From assembly GCA_020446675.1 (NCBI GenBank), contig JAGREE010000013.1, forward strand, positions 127,721 through 191,720: a DNA stretch of 64,000 nucleotides, read 5' to 3'. A program made the position numbers and the translations under genes. Below, piece by piece: positions 27,296 to 35,785 of this stretch. The notes beneath the pieces were generated by a model that saw nothing but the letters and a program-made list of their open reading frames with translations, ran no database searches and was not told the origin of the DNA. The DNA is from Alphaproteobacteria bacterium (GTDB taxonomy: Bacteria > Pseudomonadota > Alphaproteobacteria > Sphingomonadales > Emcibacteraceae). Each line of letters starts with the position of its first letter. The first letter of the stretch is position 1.

Positions 27296-27655
27296 TTACT
27301 TCTTTGATTCTTTAGAATCCTTTGACCTATTTAAAGTTTCCCCATTCTCACCATTAAAAAACTTAAACATTTTGCATAGATTTTTCATACTCATCATTAA
27401 TCCCACTACAGCTCCAAACAGAATTATTTTGCCAAGAAGTTTTAATGTAAAATAATTGCTTTCCCCATATAAAAAGTTCATTAGAAAATACGTTAAACTT
27501 CCAAGAACGATTGCTGGGACAATCAAAGCAAACATCGGAATAAGGCATAGAAAGAGTAAATACAGTTTTACTTTTACTGATATTTTTAAGGCTTTGCCCT
27601 TTTGACCTCCAGAGGGTAAATTGGTATTTTTAGCATTCATTAGTCGCCACATCAC
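27296..27655 (-). CDS. Cassette 1: small two-helix membrane protein, unknown
   Basis: Up to 119 residues; an internal ATG at 27640 (MNAKNTNLP) is an equally good start and neither has a clear ribosome site. It has a basic N-terminal region, two or three hydrophobic segments (LYLLFLCLIPMFALIVPAIVL; LGKIILFGAVVGLMM) and a charged Ser/Lys-rich tail. I recognise no family. It is strongly AT-rich and lies between repeat B (native) and repeat A copy 1, in the opposite orientation to the flanking GST and hydrolase. It could be a recently acquired gene. Confidence 0.5.
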   Translation of the reverse strand: MMWRLMNAKNTNLPSGGQKGKALKISVKVKLYLLFLCLIPMFALIVPAIVLGSLTYFLMNFLYGESNYFTLKLLGKIILFGAVVGLMMSMKNLCKMFKFFNGENGETLNRSKDSKESKK

Positions 27656-27703
27656 ATGTTTTTACTACTCTAATTTATGTTGTAGATTTTTCCAAAATCA
27701 TAT

Positions 27704-28050
27704 GGGTCAGAGTAATTTGATTTTTCATGAATTCCCTCAATTTGATTTTTTGAATATTTACTTCTTAAACTATAGATGGTTTTTATTATTTGTCCAAGGT
27801 GGTGTTGGCCTTAATTTTCACCATTAAATCATTTGGATTGCATTTTAAAGCCTGTTAAGTTTAACCGGATAATAAAAAATTCGGGAGGATGTCATGAAAT
27901 CAATGAGCGCCCCGCCTGCCAGCGCGGCGTCAATATCCCGCCGGAGGAAGAAAAACCGCTTGACAACGACGAACGCGCCAAACAGATATTTAAAATGGTG
28001 CAGAAGTAAAGCGGGAGAGGAATAAATCAATTTACACTAACCCCTTTGAT
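27704..28050 (+). repeat. Repeat A+B, copy 1
   Basis: The A part (27704-27893) begins GGGTCAGAGTAA and carries a leader with TTGTCCAAGGTGGTGTTGGCC, AAAGCCTGTTAAGTT and the ribosome site GGGAGG. It is nearly identical to the leader of the serine hydrolase at 29191. At ATGAAATC (27894-27901) it switches to the GST 3' end (B part, to about 28050). The junction 8-mer is present in both parents. Confidence 0.88.
27894..28025 (+). pseudogene. Chimeric 43-codon frame at the A/B junction
   Basis: The hydrolase start codon with its GGGAGG ribosome site now runs into GST sequence in the wrong frame, giving MKSMSAPPASAASISRRRKK and a further 23 basic, Arg/Asn-rich residues. The GST frame itself is intact to its native stop here but has no start. 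In copy 2 the same start meets a stop after 12 codons. I regard it as a by-product of the rearrangement, though it is well placed to be translated. Confidence 0.4.
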
Positions 28051-28081
28051 TATTAAGAGTTTGTTCATTAGGAAAATAAAA

Positions 28082-28360
28082 ATGAAGCTAATGATAGTTT
28101 TTTTAATAGTAGTAATTACAATCTTGGGTACATATATAGCTTTTAGTAAAGGATATAATAGAAAAATAATCTATTTTGGTTCTATTGTGATCATAAATTT
28201 GATGGTTCTACTAATAGATTTTATATCAGTAGGCTTTTCTTCTTTTTCAAGATGGGCAATCGGTGCTCATATAATATTAACCTTTTGGATTTTGATTGGA
28301 ACTTCAGTTTCTCATATATTTTTTAAATATTTTAGATCAAGATCAAAAGGGTCAGAGTAA
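28082..28360 (+). CDS. Cassette 2: small three-helix membrane protein, unknown
   Basis: A 92-residue protein, nearly all hydrophobic: helix 1 at about 3-20, helix 2 at 30-52, helix 3 at 66-88, and a basic tail. ATG 28082 has TAGGAAA before it; an in-frame extension reaches 28046. It aligns with the cassette 3 protein: shared GYN, then D(F/Y)xxxGF, W, GAH/IGH and an IGTS/AGSC block in the same order. The last codons (GGGTCAGAGTAA) coincide with the start of repeat A. Function unknown. Confidence 0.55.
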   Translation: MKLMIVFLIVVITILGTYIAFSKGYNRKIIYFGSIVIINLMVLLIDFISVGFSSFSRWAIGAHIILTFWILIGTSVSHIFFKYFRSRSKGSE

Positions 28361-28670
28361 GTTGATTTTTCATGAATTCCCCAATCTAATGTGCCTGATA
28401 ATTACAGGTCAAAACTATAGATGGTTTTTTATTATTTGTCCAAGGCGGTCTTTGACTTAAATTTCACCATTAAATTATTTGGATTGCTTTTTAAAGCCTG
28501 TTAAGTTTAACCGGATAATAAAAAATTCGGGAGGATGTCATGAAATCAATGAGCGCCCCGCCTGCCAGCGCGGTGTAAACATCCCGCCGGAGGAAGAAAA
28601 ACCCCTTGATGACGACGAACGCGCCAAACAGATATTTAAAATGGTGCAGAAGTAATTTGGGAGAAAATTA
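28349..28670 (+). repeat. Repeat A+B, copy 2
   Basis: The A part runs 28349-28539 and the B part from ATGAAATC at 28540 to about 28670. The structure is the same as copy 1. Within B the GST frame is open to its own stop (28653-28655). Two of the changes from the native GST are shared with copy 1 at protein level (Ala to Glu, Val to Leu), so copies 1 and 2 are closer to each other than to the intact gene. Confidence 0.88.
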
Positions 28671-28700
28671 GTTTTTTGTAATGATAGAAATTACTGTTTA

Positions 28701-28967
28701 TTATTTATGAAATTTTAGAGATCCAAAAAACCAAACTAAATTGGCTATACAGCTTCCGGCTAATATCAATAAGCTCAAAAGTGTATGACCAATAAAAATC
28801 CATCCAGATATAAAACCAGTAACCAAATAATCGTGGGCAAAAATGATACCATTTAATACAATCAAAGGTATTAAGATTGATAGAAAAATATTATAGCCAA
28901 TTGTCCTAATGACAAATGTACTTCCCGCCGAAAGTATAATTATTATACTAATAAAAATAGTACTCAT
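28701..28967 (-). CDS. Cassette 3: small three-helix membrane protein, unknown
   Basis: An 88-residue hydrophobic protein with three predicted helices, related to the cassette 2 protein (GYN, HDYLVTGF, W, IGH and ILAGS occur in the same order and spacing) but encoded on the opposite strand. It is AT-rich. No clear family and no clear ribosome site. Orphan membrane proteins this small can be immunity proteins, holin-like proteins or regulators; nothing here decides. Confidence 0.5.
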   Translation of the reverse strand: MSTIFISIIIILSAGSTFVIRTIGYNIFLSILIPLIVLNGIIFAHDYLVTGFISGWIFIGHTLLSLLILAGSCIANLVWFFGSLKFHK

Positions 28968-29019
28968 ACTAATTGCCCAAATGTTTAATTGCTATCAAAG
29001 AGGTTAGAGAAAATTTATT

Positions 29020-29198
29020 TGTCATAATTCCCCCATTTAATATGCCTGATATTTACTAATTAAACTGTAGATATTTTTTTGTTTTTTGTCCAAGGTGGTG
29101 TTGGCCTTAATTTTCGCCATTAAATCATTTGGATTGCATTTTAAAGCCTGTTAAGTTTGGTTGGATAATAAAAAAATTCGGGAGGAAGTCATGAAATC
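29020..29198 (+). repeat. Repeat A, native copy (hydrolase leader)
   Basis: The leader of the serine hydrolase gene, ending in GGGAGGAAGTC before ATG 29191. From about 29020 it parallels the A parts at 27704 and 28349 (TTGTCCAAGG, ATTTGGATTGCATTTTAAAGCCTG). ATGAAATC at 29191-29198 is the point where copies 1 and 2 switch to GST sequence. Confidence 0.85.
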
Positions 29199-30279
29199 CA
29201 TTTTAGCAGCCTTATTGGTCCTTATTAGTTCGACAGTGGCCTATGCCCAGTATGTGAAACCGTCGGAAGCGGACCTAAATAAAATGGATGAGCGGATCAG
29301 GGGCTATATGGCCGATAATAATGTGCCCGGCGCCCTGGTGGCGGTGGCGAAGGACGGCAAGCTTGAATTTGTGCGCACATACGGCAAATCCAATGTCGAG
29401 CTTGATGTGGATGTGGCGGAAAATCATGTGTTTGAGATCGGCTCCATCAGTAAGGAATTTGTGTCCGCCGCCGCCATGATGCAGGTAGAGGAGGGAAAAT
29501 TAAGCCTTGATGATCCGATATCAAAATATCTGGCCGACCTGCCGACAGACTGGCTTGGGGTGACGGTCAAACAGCTGCTGAACCACACATCCGGCATTCC
29601 CGATTATGAGGAAATTTATACATATGATGTTTACCGCCTTCGGCTGACACCGCAGGACGTGATTAAAATCGCCAATGGACGGCCGATGGATTTCGCCCCC
29701 GGGACGGGCTGGTATTATTCCAACACCGGTTATTATCTGGCGAGCATGATTGTCGAGCAGGTTGATCATATGCCGCTGGCCGACGTTTTAAAAAAACGTA
29801 TTTTTGAGCCGCTTGGCATGACACAGACACGCTTTGCCGACCCGGAAGCGATCATCAAGGGCCGCGCCGAAGGATACTGGGTCAATAAGCGGGGGGAGCT
29901 GATCAACCGAAACGCGACCGAAACCACATCAACCCTTGGGGCAGGGGGGCTGCTCTCCTCCGCCGCGGATATGGCGAAATGGGATGCGGCACTTCATGGT
30001 ACCAAGCTCCTGTCTGAGCAATCCAAAAAAATAATGTGGACATCCGGTGTGTTGCCGGACGGGACCGAAACCGGCTATGCCCTTGGCTGGCGCGTAGGAA
30101 AAGACCGGGGGCTTAACACCACCAGCCACAGCGGTCAAGTCGCGGGCTTCGTTGCCTATTTCGAACGGTTTGTTGATATGGACCGGGCGGTGATTGTGTT
30201 TATGAACCGTTACCGGGTCAGCAGCGGTGCGGTCAAGGATATTGTACTGGATACCATAATGCCGGACACAAAAAAATAA
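29191..30279 (+). CDS. Secreted serine beta-lactamase-like hydrolase
   Basis: A 362-residue class C beta-lactamase/esterase family protein with a signal peptide (MKSILAALLVLISSTVAYAQ). SxxK is in GSISKEFV, YxN in YYSNTGYYLA, and HSGQVAGF is the third motif. It is likely a periplasmic esterase or peptidase. ATG 29191 follows a strong GGGAGG site; an in-frame TTG at 29161 would put a polar extension before the signal peptide and is rejected. The leader is present in two more copies upstream. Confidence 0.87.
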   Translation: MKSILAALLVLISSTVAYAQYVKPSEADLNKMDERIRGYMADNNVPGALVAVAKDGKLEFVRTYGKSNVELDVDVAENHVFEIGSISKEFVSAAAMMQVEEGKLSLDDPISKYLADLPTDWLGVTVKQLLNHTSGIPDYEEIYTYDVYRLRLTPQDVIKIANGRPMDFAPGTGWYYSNTGYYLASMIVEQVDHMPLADVLKKRIFEPLGMTQTRFADPEAIIKGRAEGYWVNKRGELINRNATETTSTLGAGGLLSSAADMAKWDAALHGTKLLSEQSKKIMWTSGVLPDGTETGYALGWRVGKDRGLNTTSHSGQVAGFVAYFERFVDMDRAVIVFMNRYRVSSGAVKDIVLDTIMPDTKK

Positions 30280-30287
30280 ACGTAGAC

Positions 30288-30779
30288 TTATTCCATGATC
30301 ATTTGGGCGCCGGGAAGCCAGGCAAAAATTTCGATATCGTAGCCTTCTGGATCATAAAAATGAACTGAGCGTACAGGTGTACGCGTCCCGTCACTTGGTG
30401 TTGCATAAATATTAACATTTTTTGATTTTAAATAATCATACCAGCGGTCAACGTCTTTTGTGTCATCAACGATAAAGCTGAACCCCATATCGTTATTGAC
30501 GATTTTTGTCTCGGGCGAGGCGCTTACATCCATCAGGCCGATAGCGGCACCCTCATTGACCTGAAAAACCCTGGTAATCGGCCGATGATATGATTTCTTT
30601 AAGCCGAGTATATTGACATAAAAATCTTCTGCCGCTTCAACGTCTTTATAAAATGCAAAGGTGATCAACCCGGTTAATTTATGAGGGTTTTGGGAATTGG
30701 TCTGTAATTTTGTCGGCGGTTCCTGCGCCAATCCGGCAGAACAGGAAATTAAAATAATACATAAAATCCGTGCGATCAT
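30288..30779 (-). CDS. Exported VOC (glyoxalase/dioxygenase) family protein
   Basis: A 163-residue protein with an N-terminal export signal (MIARILCIILISCSAGLAQ; LISC could be a lipobox). One VOC module pair follows: TFAFYKDVEAAEDFYVNILGL, GAAIGLMDV, DMGFSFIVDD and HFYDPEGYDIEIFAW. VOC enzymes use a metal to act on small molecules, including ring-cleavage and glyoxalase reactions. An exported VOC protein is unusual. It is 36 bp downstream of the MFS gene and may close the catabolic operon. Confidence 0.75.
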   Translation of the reverse strand: MIARILCIILISCSAGLAQEPPTKLQTNSQNPHKLTGLITFAFYKDVEAAEDFYVNILGLKKSYHRPITRVFQVNEGAAIGLMDVSASPETKIVNNDMGFSFIVDDTKDVDRWYDYLKSKNVNIYATPSDGTRTPVRSVHFYDPEGYDIEIFAWLPGAQMIME

Positions 30780-30815
30780 TTATCTTCCCCTTATATGTTT
30801 TTTTGAAAGCGAATT

Positions 30816-32162
30816 TTAATCTTCCCGCGCATAGACAACCTTTTTATATTCCTGCCAGCCGATCCAGATCAGTGTGGCCCCAATCGGCACAACAACCCCG
30901 GCGGCAATGGCGAGGGAATATCTTGTCATGGCAATATCCTCATTAAAGATATAGGTGGTGATAAAACCGGGAATGACCGGGCCGAGACTGGTTGATATCA
31001 CGCCAACGAAAACAAAATAGAGCGCCGTGAACTGACCGCGCATCTGGTTCGGGGCAGACATCCTGATCATGGCAATACCGGTAATCAGCGGAATGCCAAC
31101 AAACAGTTTGGCAAAAATCATAATAACAACTGCCAACATCCCCGATGGCATCAGCGGCATGGTGACGGCAGGTATGCCGATGCCGAGCGCAGAGATAAAG
31201 GCGATTTTAAGGGCGGCATCCTTGGTGCCTTTTTTGACCATTTCGCTCATAATAATCCCGGCGAGGATCAGCCCGGTTGTGCCGCCAATTAGCGATGGGA
31301 ACCCGGTGGCGAAGGCGGCGTCCTGCTCATCCCAGCCCCATGTGCGCATAAAGAGCGACGGATACCAGGCGGAATGATACCCGATGGTGGCGATGATTGA
31401 GCCGCCGAGGAAAAAATTAAGAAACAGTTTTTTGTGATCTAGCAGATAGTAAAAGGCATTCACCATTGATACTTTTTCCACTTTTCCCTGATCATCAAGG
31501 GCGAGTTCGCGTCTTTTGGGTTCAATGATCTGGTAAACAACCAGCGCCAGGATCAGACCGGGCAGCCCGACAATAACAAATGTAAGTTGCCAATATTCAA
31601 GCGTGCCGACAATTGGCCATGTGACGGTCACGCCCTTGATATGGGAAAGCAGGATACCGCCGCCGATCATGGCAAGGGCGGAACCAATAAAAACACCAAG
31701 TGAATAGACACTTGTGGCAAGGGGCAGTTTATCTTTTGGAAACAGATCCCCAAGCAGTGAAGAAGCGCTTGGGGTCAGGGTTGCTTCACCAACGCCGACA
31801 CCGATCCTGTTTATGAAAAGCTGAACGAAGGTTCCGGCCAGGCCGCAAAAGGCGGTCATAAAGCTCCAGAGCGTAATGCCGAATGTAATCAGGTTTTTAC
31901 GGTTATAGCGATCCGCCGCCCAGCCAAGCGGAATACCCATCACCGTATAAAATATGCCAAAAGCTGGCCCCATCAGCAATCCGGTTTCAAAATCCGTGAT
32001 CCGGAACTTTGCTTTTATCGGATCAACCAGGAGGGAGATGATTTCCCGGTCCAGCATGGAAAAGGTATAGCACAGCATTAACATCGCCGTTATGATCCAG
32101 GCATAGGTGATGCTGTGATCCAGTTTTTCTTCCACGCTTGCCAATGGTTTTAAGTCACTCAC
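30816..32162 (-). CDS. MFS transporter, copy 2 of a tandem pair
   Basis: A 448-residue, 12-helix major facilitator. The N-half shows SMLDREIISLLVDPIKAKF and the loop motif GWAADRYNRKN; the C-half shows MSAPNQMRGQFTALYFVFVG. These match spinster-like/organic-acid MFS carriers. It is homologous to the next upstream gene throughout. Given the operon, it probably imports an aromatic acid or related substrate. The two genes are 18 bp apart. Confidence 0.87.
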   Translation of the reverse strand: MSDLKPLASVEEKLDHSITYAWIITAMLMLCYTFSMLDREIISLLVDPIKAKFRITDFETGLLMGPAFGIFYTVMGIPLGWAADRYNRKNLITFGITLWSFMTAFCGLAGTFVQLFINRIGVGVGEATLTPSASSLLGDLFPKDKLPLATSVYSLGVFIGSALAMIGGGILLSHIKGVTVTWPIVGTLEYWQLTFVIVGLPGLILALVVYQIIEPKRRELALDDQGKVEKVSMVNAFYYLLDHKKLFLNFFLGGSIIATIGYHSAWYPSLFMRTWGWDEQDAAFATGFPSLIGGTTGLILAGIIMSEMVKKGTKDAALKIAFISALGIGIPAVTMPLMPSGMLAVVIMIFAKLFVGIPLITGIAMIRMSAPNQMRGQFTALYFVFVGVISTSLGPVIPGFITTYIFNEDIAMTRYSLAIAAGVVVPIGATLIWIGWQEYKKVVYARED

Positions 32163-32180
32163 CTACGTTTCTCCCTCTCA

Positions 32181-33512
32181 TCAATCGTCTTTATAGACAT
32201 GTTTTTTATATTCGCCCCAACTGATCCAGAGAAGTATGGTGCTGAACGGAATGGTAAGGGCCGCTGAGATTGCCAGTGAATAATTGAGCATCTCGGTATT
32301 TTCATTGAAAATATATGTGGTTATATAGCCCGGCATAATCGGCCCAAGTGTTGCCCCGATCAGCCCGACAAATACAAAATACATGGCGGTGAACTGCCCG
32401 CGCATCTGGTTGGGTACTGCCATGCGGATGGCGGTGGTGCCGGCAATAAGCGGCATGGCGACAAAGAATTTAACGATTGTAATGCCGATAATTTTCAGGA
32501 TCACTGACTCAAAGATCGGCATCAGAACAGCAGGAATGCCAATACAAACGGCACTGATAAAGGCAAGTTTGACGGCCACATCTTTATGCCCCAGTTTGCT
32601 TTGGACGCTCATATATTGTCCGCCCAGCAGCAGCCCGGCAATGCCGCCAAGAACGGTCGGGTAGCCAGCGGCTCGCCCTGCTTGTGATCTGTCCCATTCA
32701 AAGGCACGCATTAAATGTTCAGGATACCAGAGCGACTGATACTGTAAAATAGCGACCATGGAACCGCCGATAAAAAGACATAGAAACAGTTTTTTATGGC
32801 GCCACATATAATCAAAGGCGACAGCGAAGGATGCTTTTTGTTCGGCGCCACTATGGTCGGTTGCCATTTCCTTTCTTTTGGGTTCCCTGACCATAAAAAT
32901 AATGATGGCAAGCAAAACGCCGGGCATTCCGGCAATCAGAAAGCCGATCTGCCAGAATTCCAGTGTGCCGAATAGAGGGATTGTCCAGGTTACCCCGTCC
33001 AGCGCAGTCAGGACAATTCCGCCCCCGATCAGGGCCATGCCGCCCCCGATAAAAAGCCCCATGGAATAGATGCTCATGGCAAAGGGCAGTTTATTTTTGG
33101 GGAAATAATCGGAAAGAAGTGAAACCGCACTTGGCGTCAGGACGGCTTCACCAACCCCAACGCCGATCCGCGCCATAAATATCTGTATGAAATTTGCTGA
33201 AAGGCCGCAAAATCCGGTCATAACGCTCCAGAGGGTCATACCGGCAGCAATCAGGCGGGTCCTGTTAAATCTGTCCGCCGCCCAGCCAAGGGGGATTCCC
33301 ATCACCGTGTAAAAAATTGCGAAAGCCGGCCCCATTAAAAGACTGACCTGAAAATCGGTAAGGCCAAATTTTATCTTGATAGGATTAATGAGGAGGGAGA
33401 GAATTTCCCGGTCAAGAAAGGAAAGCGTATAGCCCAACATAAGAAGAATGGCGACAAACCAGGCATAGGTGAGCGACTTCTGTTCTTGTTCCTGCACATT
33501 TTCTAAACTCAA
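32181..33512 (-). CDS. MFS transporter, copy 1 of a tandem pair
   Basis: A 443-residue MFS carrier, clearly paralogous to the downstream one (SFLDREILSLLINPIKIKF, GWAADRFNRTR, MAVPNQMRGQFTAMYFVFVG). Divergence is moderate, so the two may transport related but different compounds or intermediates. It follows the dehalogenase-like gene by about 80 bp in the same direction. Confidence 0.87.
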   Translation of the reverse strand: MSLENVQEQEQKSLTYAWFVAILLMLGYTLSFLDREILSLLINPIKIKFGLTDFQVSLLMGPAFAIFYTVMGIPLGWAADRFNRTRLIAAGMTLWSVMTGFCGLSANFIQIFMARIGVGVGEAVLTPSAVSLLSDYFPKNKLPFAMSIYSMGLFIGGGMALIGGGIVLTALDGVTWTIPLFGTLEFWQIGFLIAGMPGVLLAIIIFMVREPKRKEMATDHSGAEQKASFAVAFDYMWRHKKLFLCLFIGGSMVAILQYQSLWYPEHLMRAFEWDRSQAGRAAGYPTVLGGIAGLLLGGQYMSVQSKLGHKDVAVKLAFISAVCIGIPAVLMPIFESVILKIIGITIVKFFVAMPLIAGTTAIRMAVPNQMRGQFTAMYFVFVGLIGATLGPIMPGYITTYIFNENTEMLNYSLAISAALTIPFSTILLWISWGEYKKHVYKDD

Positions 33513-33593
33513 ATTGTCCTCCCCTGAGTAACCAAACTATGCTTGTTTTTATTTTATGATATTAAGTGCAGTTTAGACCTTTATCCAGCTAAT

Positions 33594-34955
33594 TCAAGAT
33601 AGCTTGTTATTTGTTTTTTCTGTTCTTTTTCGTGCCTCTTCCGGTGTTTCCAGTGTGTCTTTCAACCCCCATCCGCGTTTACGGTCAAAGAGCCACGCCC
33701 CTTTTTCATCAAATTTCGGCAAACTATCCACCGTATAATAGGATATCCGGTGGTTTTTAGGCTGCTTTTTATCCGGATGAATGCCTTTTTCATTGGTGGC
33801 TTTGGGAATGACAATTTTGCCATTATCATTATCCAGATCAAACCACCAGCGGTGGGCTTCATTCTGATTGCCATTACCGACAAAATCATCGAGCCAGGTC
33901 AGAAATTTGCGTGTGAACGGTACATTAATTGCCAGCCATGTGGCTATTCTGTAAGCCAGTATTCCTTCATTGTTCCAGGGGCAGGTTTTCATGCATCTGC
34001 CGCAGCCGGCGCCTTTCGGGTTTGAAACACGGTAACTGGTGCAGTTTGGCACATCCGGTTTCCAGGTTTCATATCCGTTATACATTATTTTATCGCCGTA
34101 TGGTATTGCTCCGACGGGGCATTCACGGGCGCATTTTCGGCATTTACTGCAAAAATCCTGTAAACCGAAATCAATGGGTTTATCGGTTTTAAGGGGAATA
34201 TCGGTGGTCACGACAACCGATTTAAACCGTGGTCCGATAAAAGGATTAATCACCACTTCACCGATGCGGCTTAGCTCCCCCAGCCCGGCAAGAAGAATAA
34301 GCGGCAAATGCAGAACTTCGCTATCCATAGCTGTGTGATTACGCGCTTCATAGCCCAGATTTCTGATATAGGCAGCAATAATATTGCCGATTTCAGCGCC
34401 GCGCAGATAGGCGCGGTAGCTTTGCGATCCACTGATCCAGTCATCCCCGGTTGAGGCGTCATTAGTATAAAATCCCTGATCAATCAGGATGACGATCGCA
34501 TATTTATGGCGGGCCTTAATTTCTTTTCCGTCTTTATCATGGGAATACCAGCAATAGTCCTTCGCCTCACAGATGCCGACCACATCGGCATCCAGAAAAT
34601 AGGCGAGCGATTTCATATTATTGGCAATCAGTTCCGGGTCTTCCGGAATGGGGGCTTTTTCGGGGGCAACGTCACCGTCCTGAAGCGGGATAAAGCTTCG
34701 GATATTATCACCGAAGGCCCCATTTAAGGGGACTTTTGCGCCTTTAGTCGTTGATGATCCGGTTCGGATGCGGGCCTGTTTCTGCTGTTCGCCAAAGTCG
34801 CCATGATCGGCCCGGATAAAGCCGTCCGCCCGGCGGGGAACCCGTTTTACTTCGTCTTCTATAATGAGGGTGGTGGGATTATCAACGCGCCTGATTTTTT
34901 CCATCGGATATGTGCCGAGGTGCGGGGGTCGTTTGCGGCGCGAAAATATATTCAT
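33594..34955 (-). CDS. Cytosolic reductive-dehalogenase-like iron-sulfur protein
   Basis: A 453-residue protein with the RdhA/epoxyqueuosine-reductase type corrinoid region (YAIVILID, SYRAYLRGAEIGNIIAAYIRN, GYEA, AGLGELSRIGEVVINPF, TTDIPLKTDKPIDFG) followed by two [4Fe-4S] sites: C269-x2-C272-x2-C275-x3-C279 and C305, C318, C321, C325. There is no Tat signal, so it is cytosolic and catabolic rather than respiratory. No flavin/ferredoxin reductase domain is fused. Known RdhA enzymes remove halogen from aryl halides using cobalamin; the substrate here is unknown. ATG overlaps the ligB stop by 4 bp. Confidence 0.78.
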   Translation of the reverse strand: MNIFSRRKRPPHLGTYPMEKIRRVDNPTTLIIEDEVKRVPRRADGFIRADHGDFGEQQKQARIRTGSSTTKGAKVPLNGAFGDNIRSFIPLQDGDVAPEKAPIPEDPELIANNMKSLAYFLDADVVGICEAKDYCWYSHDKDGKEIKARHKYAIVILIDQGFYTNDASTGDDWISGSQSYRAYLRGAEIGNIIAAYIRNLGYEARNHTAMDSEVLHLPLILLAGLGELSRIGEVVINPFIGPRFKSVVVTTDIPLKTDKPIDFGLQDFCSKCRKCARECPVGAIPYGDKIMYNGYETWKPDVPNCTSYRVSNPKGAGCGRCMKTCPWNNEGILAYRIATWLAINVPFTRKFLTWLDDFVGNGNQNEAHRWWFDLDNDNGKIVIPKATNEKGIHPDKKQPKNHRISYYTVDSLPKFDEKGAWLFDRKRGWGLKDTLETPEEARKRTEKTNNKLS

Positions 34956-35785
34956 TCAGCATCCTCAAAAACCAGAACCGCCATTCCGGTCAGCATGCCG
35001 CGGTATAAATTGCGGTGGATGCGTTTTACTTTTTTGCTCATGGCGCCGCGCATGGCGAACCACATCACGGTTTCGGCGCTTTCCGACCCGCCCCGGTCCA
35101 TAAATTCCTTCACGTCCCAGTCGAGCATGCTTTCCGGCTCAAATTCAAATTTATCCATGAATTCATTATCCCAGTCCAGCTCAATCCGTCCGAAATTGGT
35201 GCCCTGTAATTCATGGGAAAGGCCGCCTGTTCCAACCACAGCAACATTGATATCCTCGGGGTAAGCTTCAATTGCCTTGCGAATTGATTTTCCAAGTTTC
35301 CAGCATCGTTTGACACTCGGGATCGGGTGCTGAATTACATTGACGCAGAAGGGCACAAATTTTACCGGCCATGGTTGATCCAGCATATAGGGTGTTGGTC
35401 CCATAATGCCGTGATCAAGTTTCATTTCCTGACAGACCGTAAGGTCAAATTCATCACGGATCAGATAATCGGCCATATAGCGTGAGAAGGGCACATCGCC
35501 ATAGGGAACAGCCAGATCACGTGGGCCGCTTCCTTCGTCGGCATGTTCATATTGCTCGGCGATGCCGATGGCGAAAGTGGGATAGCAGTCAAAGAAAAAA
35601 TTGCTGACATGATCATTAAAAACAAAGAATAAAACATCAACTTTTTTATCTATGATCCATTGTCTTACCGGATCATAACTTTCAAACAGCGGTGTCCAGA
35701 TCGGGTCTTCACGAAGCTGATAATCCCAGCCATGCATGAGCGCCCCGTTATGGGATGTGCATATTCCACCGACAAAATTCGCCAT
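34952..35785 (-). CDS. ligB: Extradiol ring-cleavage dioxygenase, LigB-type catalytic subunit
   Basis: A 277-residue class III extradiol dioxygenase. Iron ligands H12 (TSHNGAL) and H59 (FNDHVSNFF), the acid/base H191 (GLSHEL) and the third ligand E238 (SAETVMWFAMRGAM) are all in the positions seen in protocatechuate 4,5-dioxygenase. It opens the ring of a catechol-type acid next to the diol with O2 in the cytoplasm. It shares 1 bp with ligA and 4 bp with the dehalogenase-like gene. Confidence 0.9.
   Translation of the reverse strand: MANFVGGICTSHNGALMHGWDYQLREDPIWTPLFESYDPVRQWIIDKKVDVLFFVFNDHVSNFFFDCYPTFAIGIAEQYEHADEGSGPRDLAVPYGDVPFSRYMADYLIRDEFDLTVCQEMKLDHGIMGPTPYMLDQPWPVKFVPFCVNVIQHPIPSVKRCWKLGKSIRKAIEAYPEDINVAVVGTGGLSHELQGTNFGRIELDWDNEFMDKFEFEPESMLDWDVKEFMDRGGSESAETVMWFAMRGAMSKKVKRIHRNLYRGMLTGMAVLVFEDAE

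Noticed and set aside
29161..29190. TTG start extending the serine hydrolase upstream
   Set aside because: It would place a polar stretch before a perfect signal peptide, and the GGGAGG site belongs to ATG 29191.
27254..29190. Integron-type gene cassette array
   Set aside because: There is no integrase and no attC-like imperfect palindrome; the repeats are fragments of the flanking GST gene and hydrolase leader.
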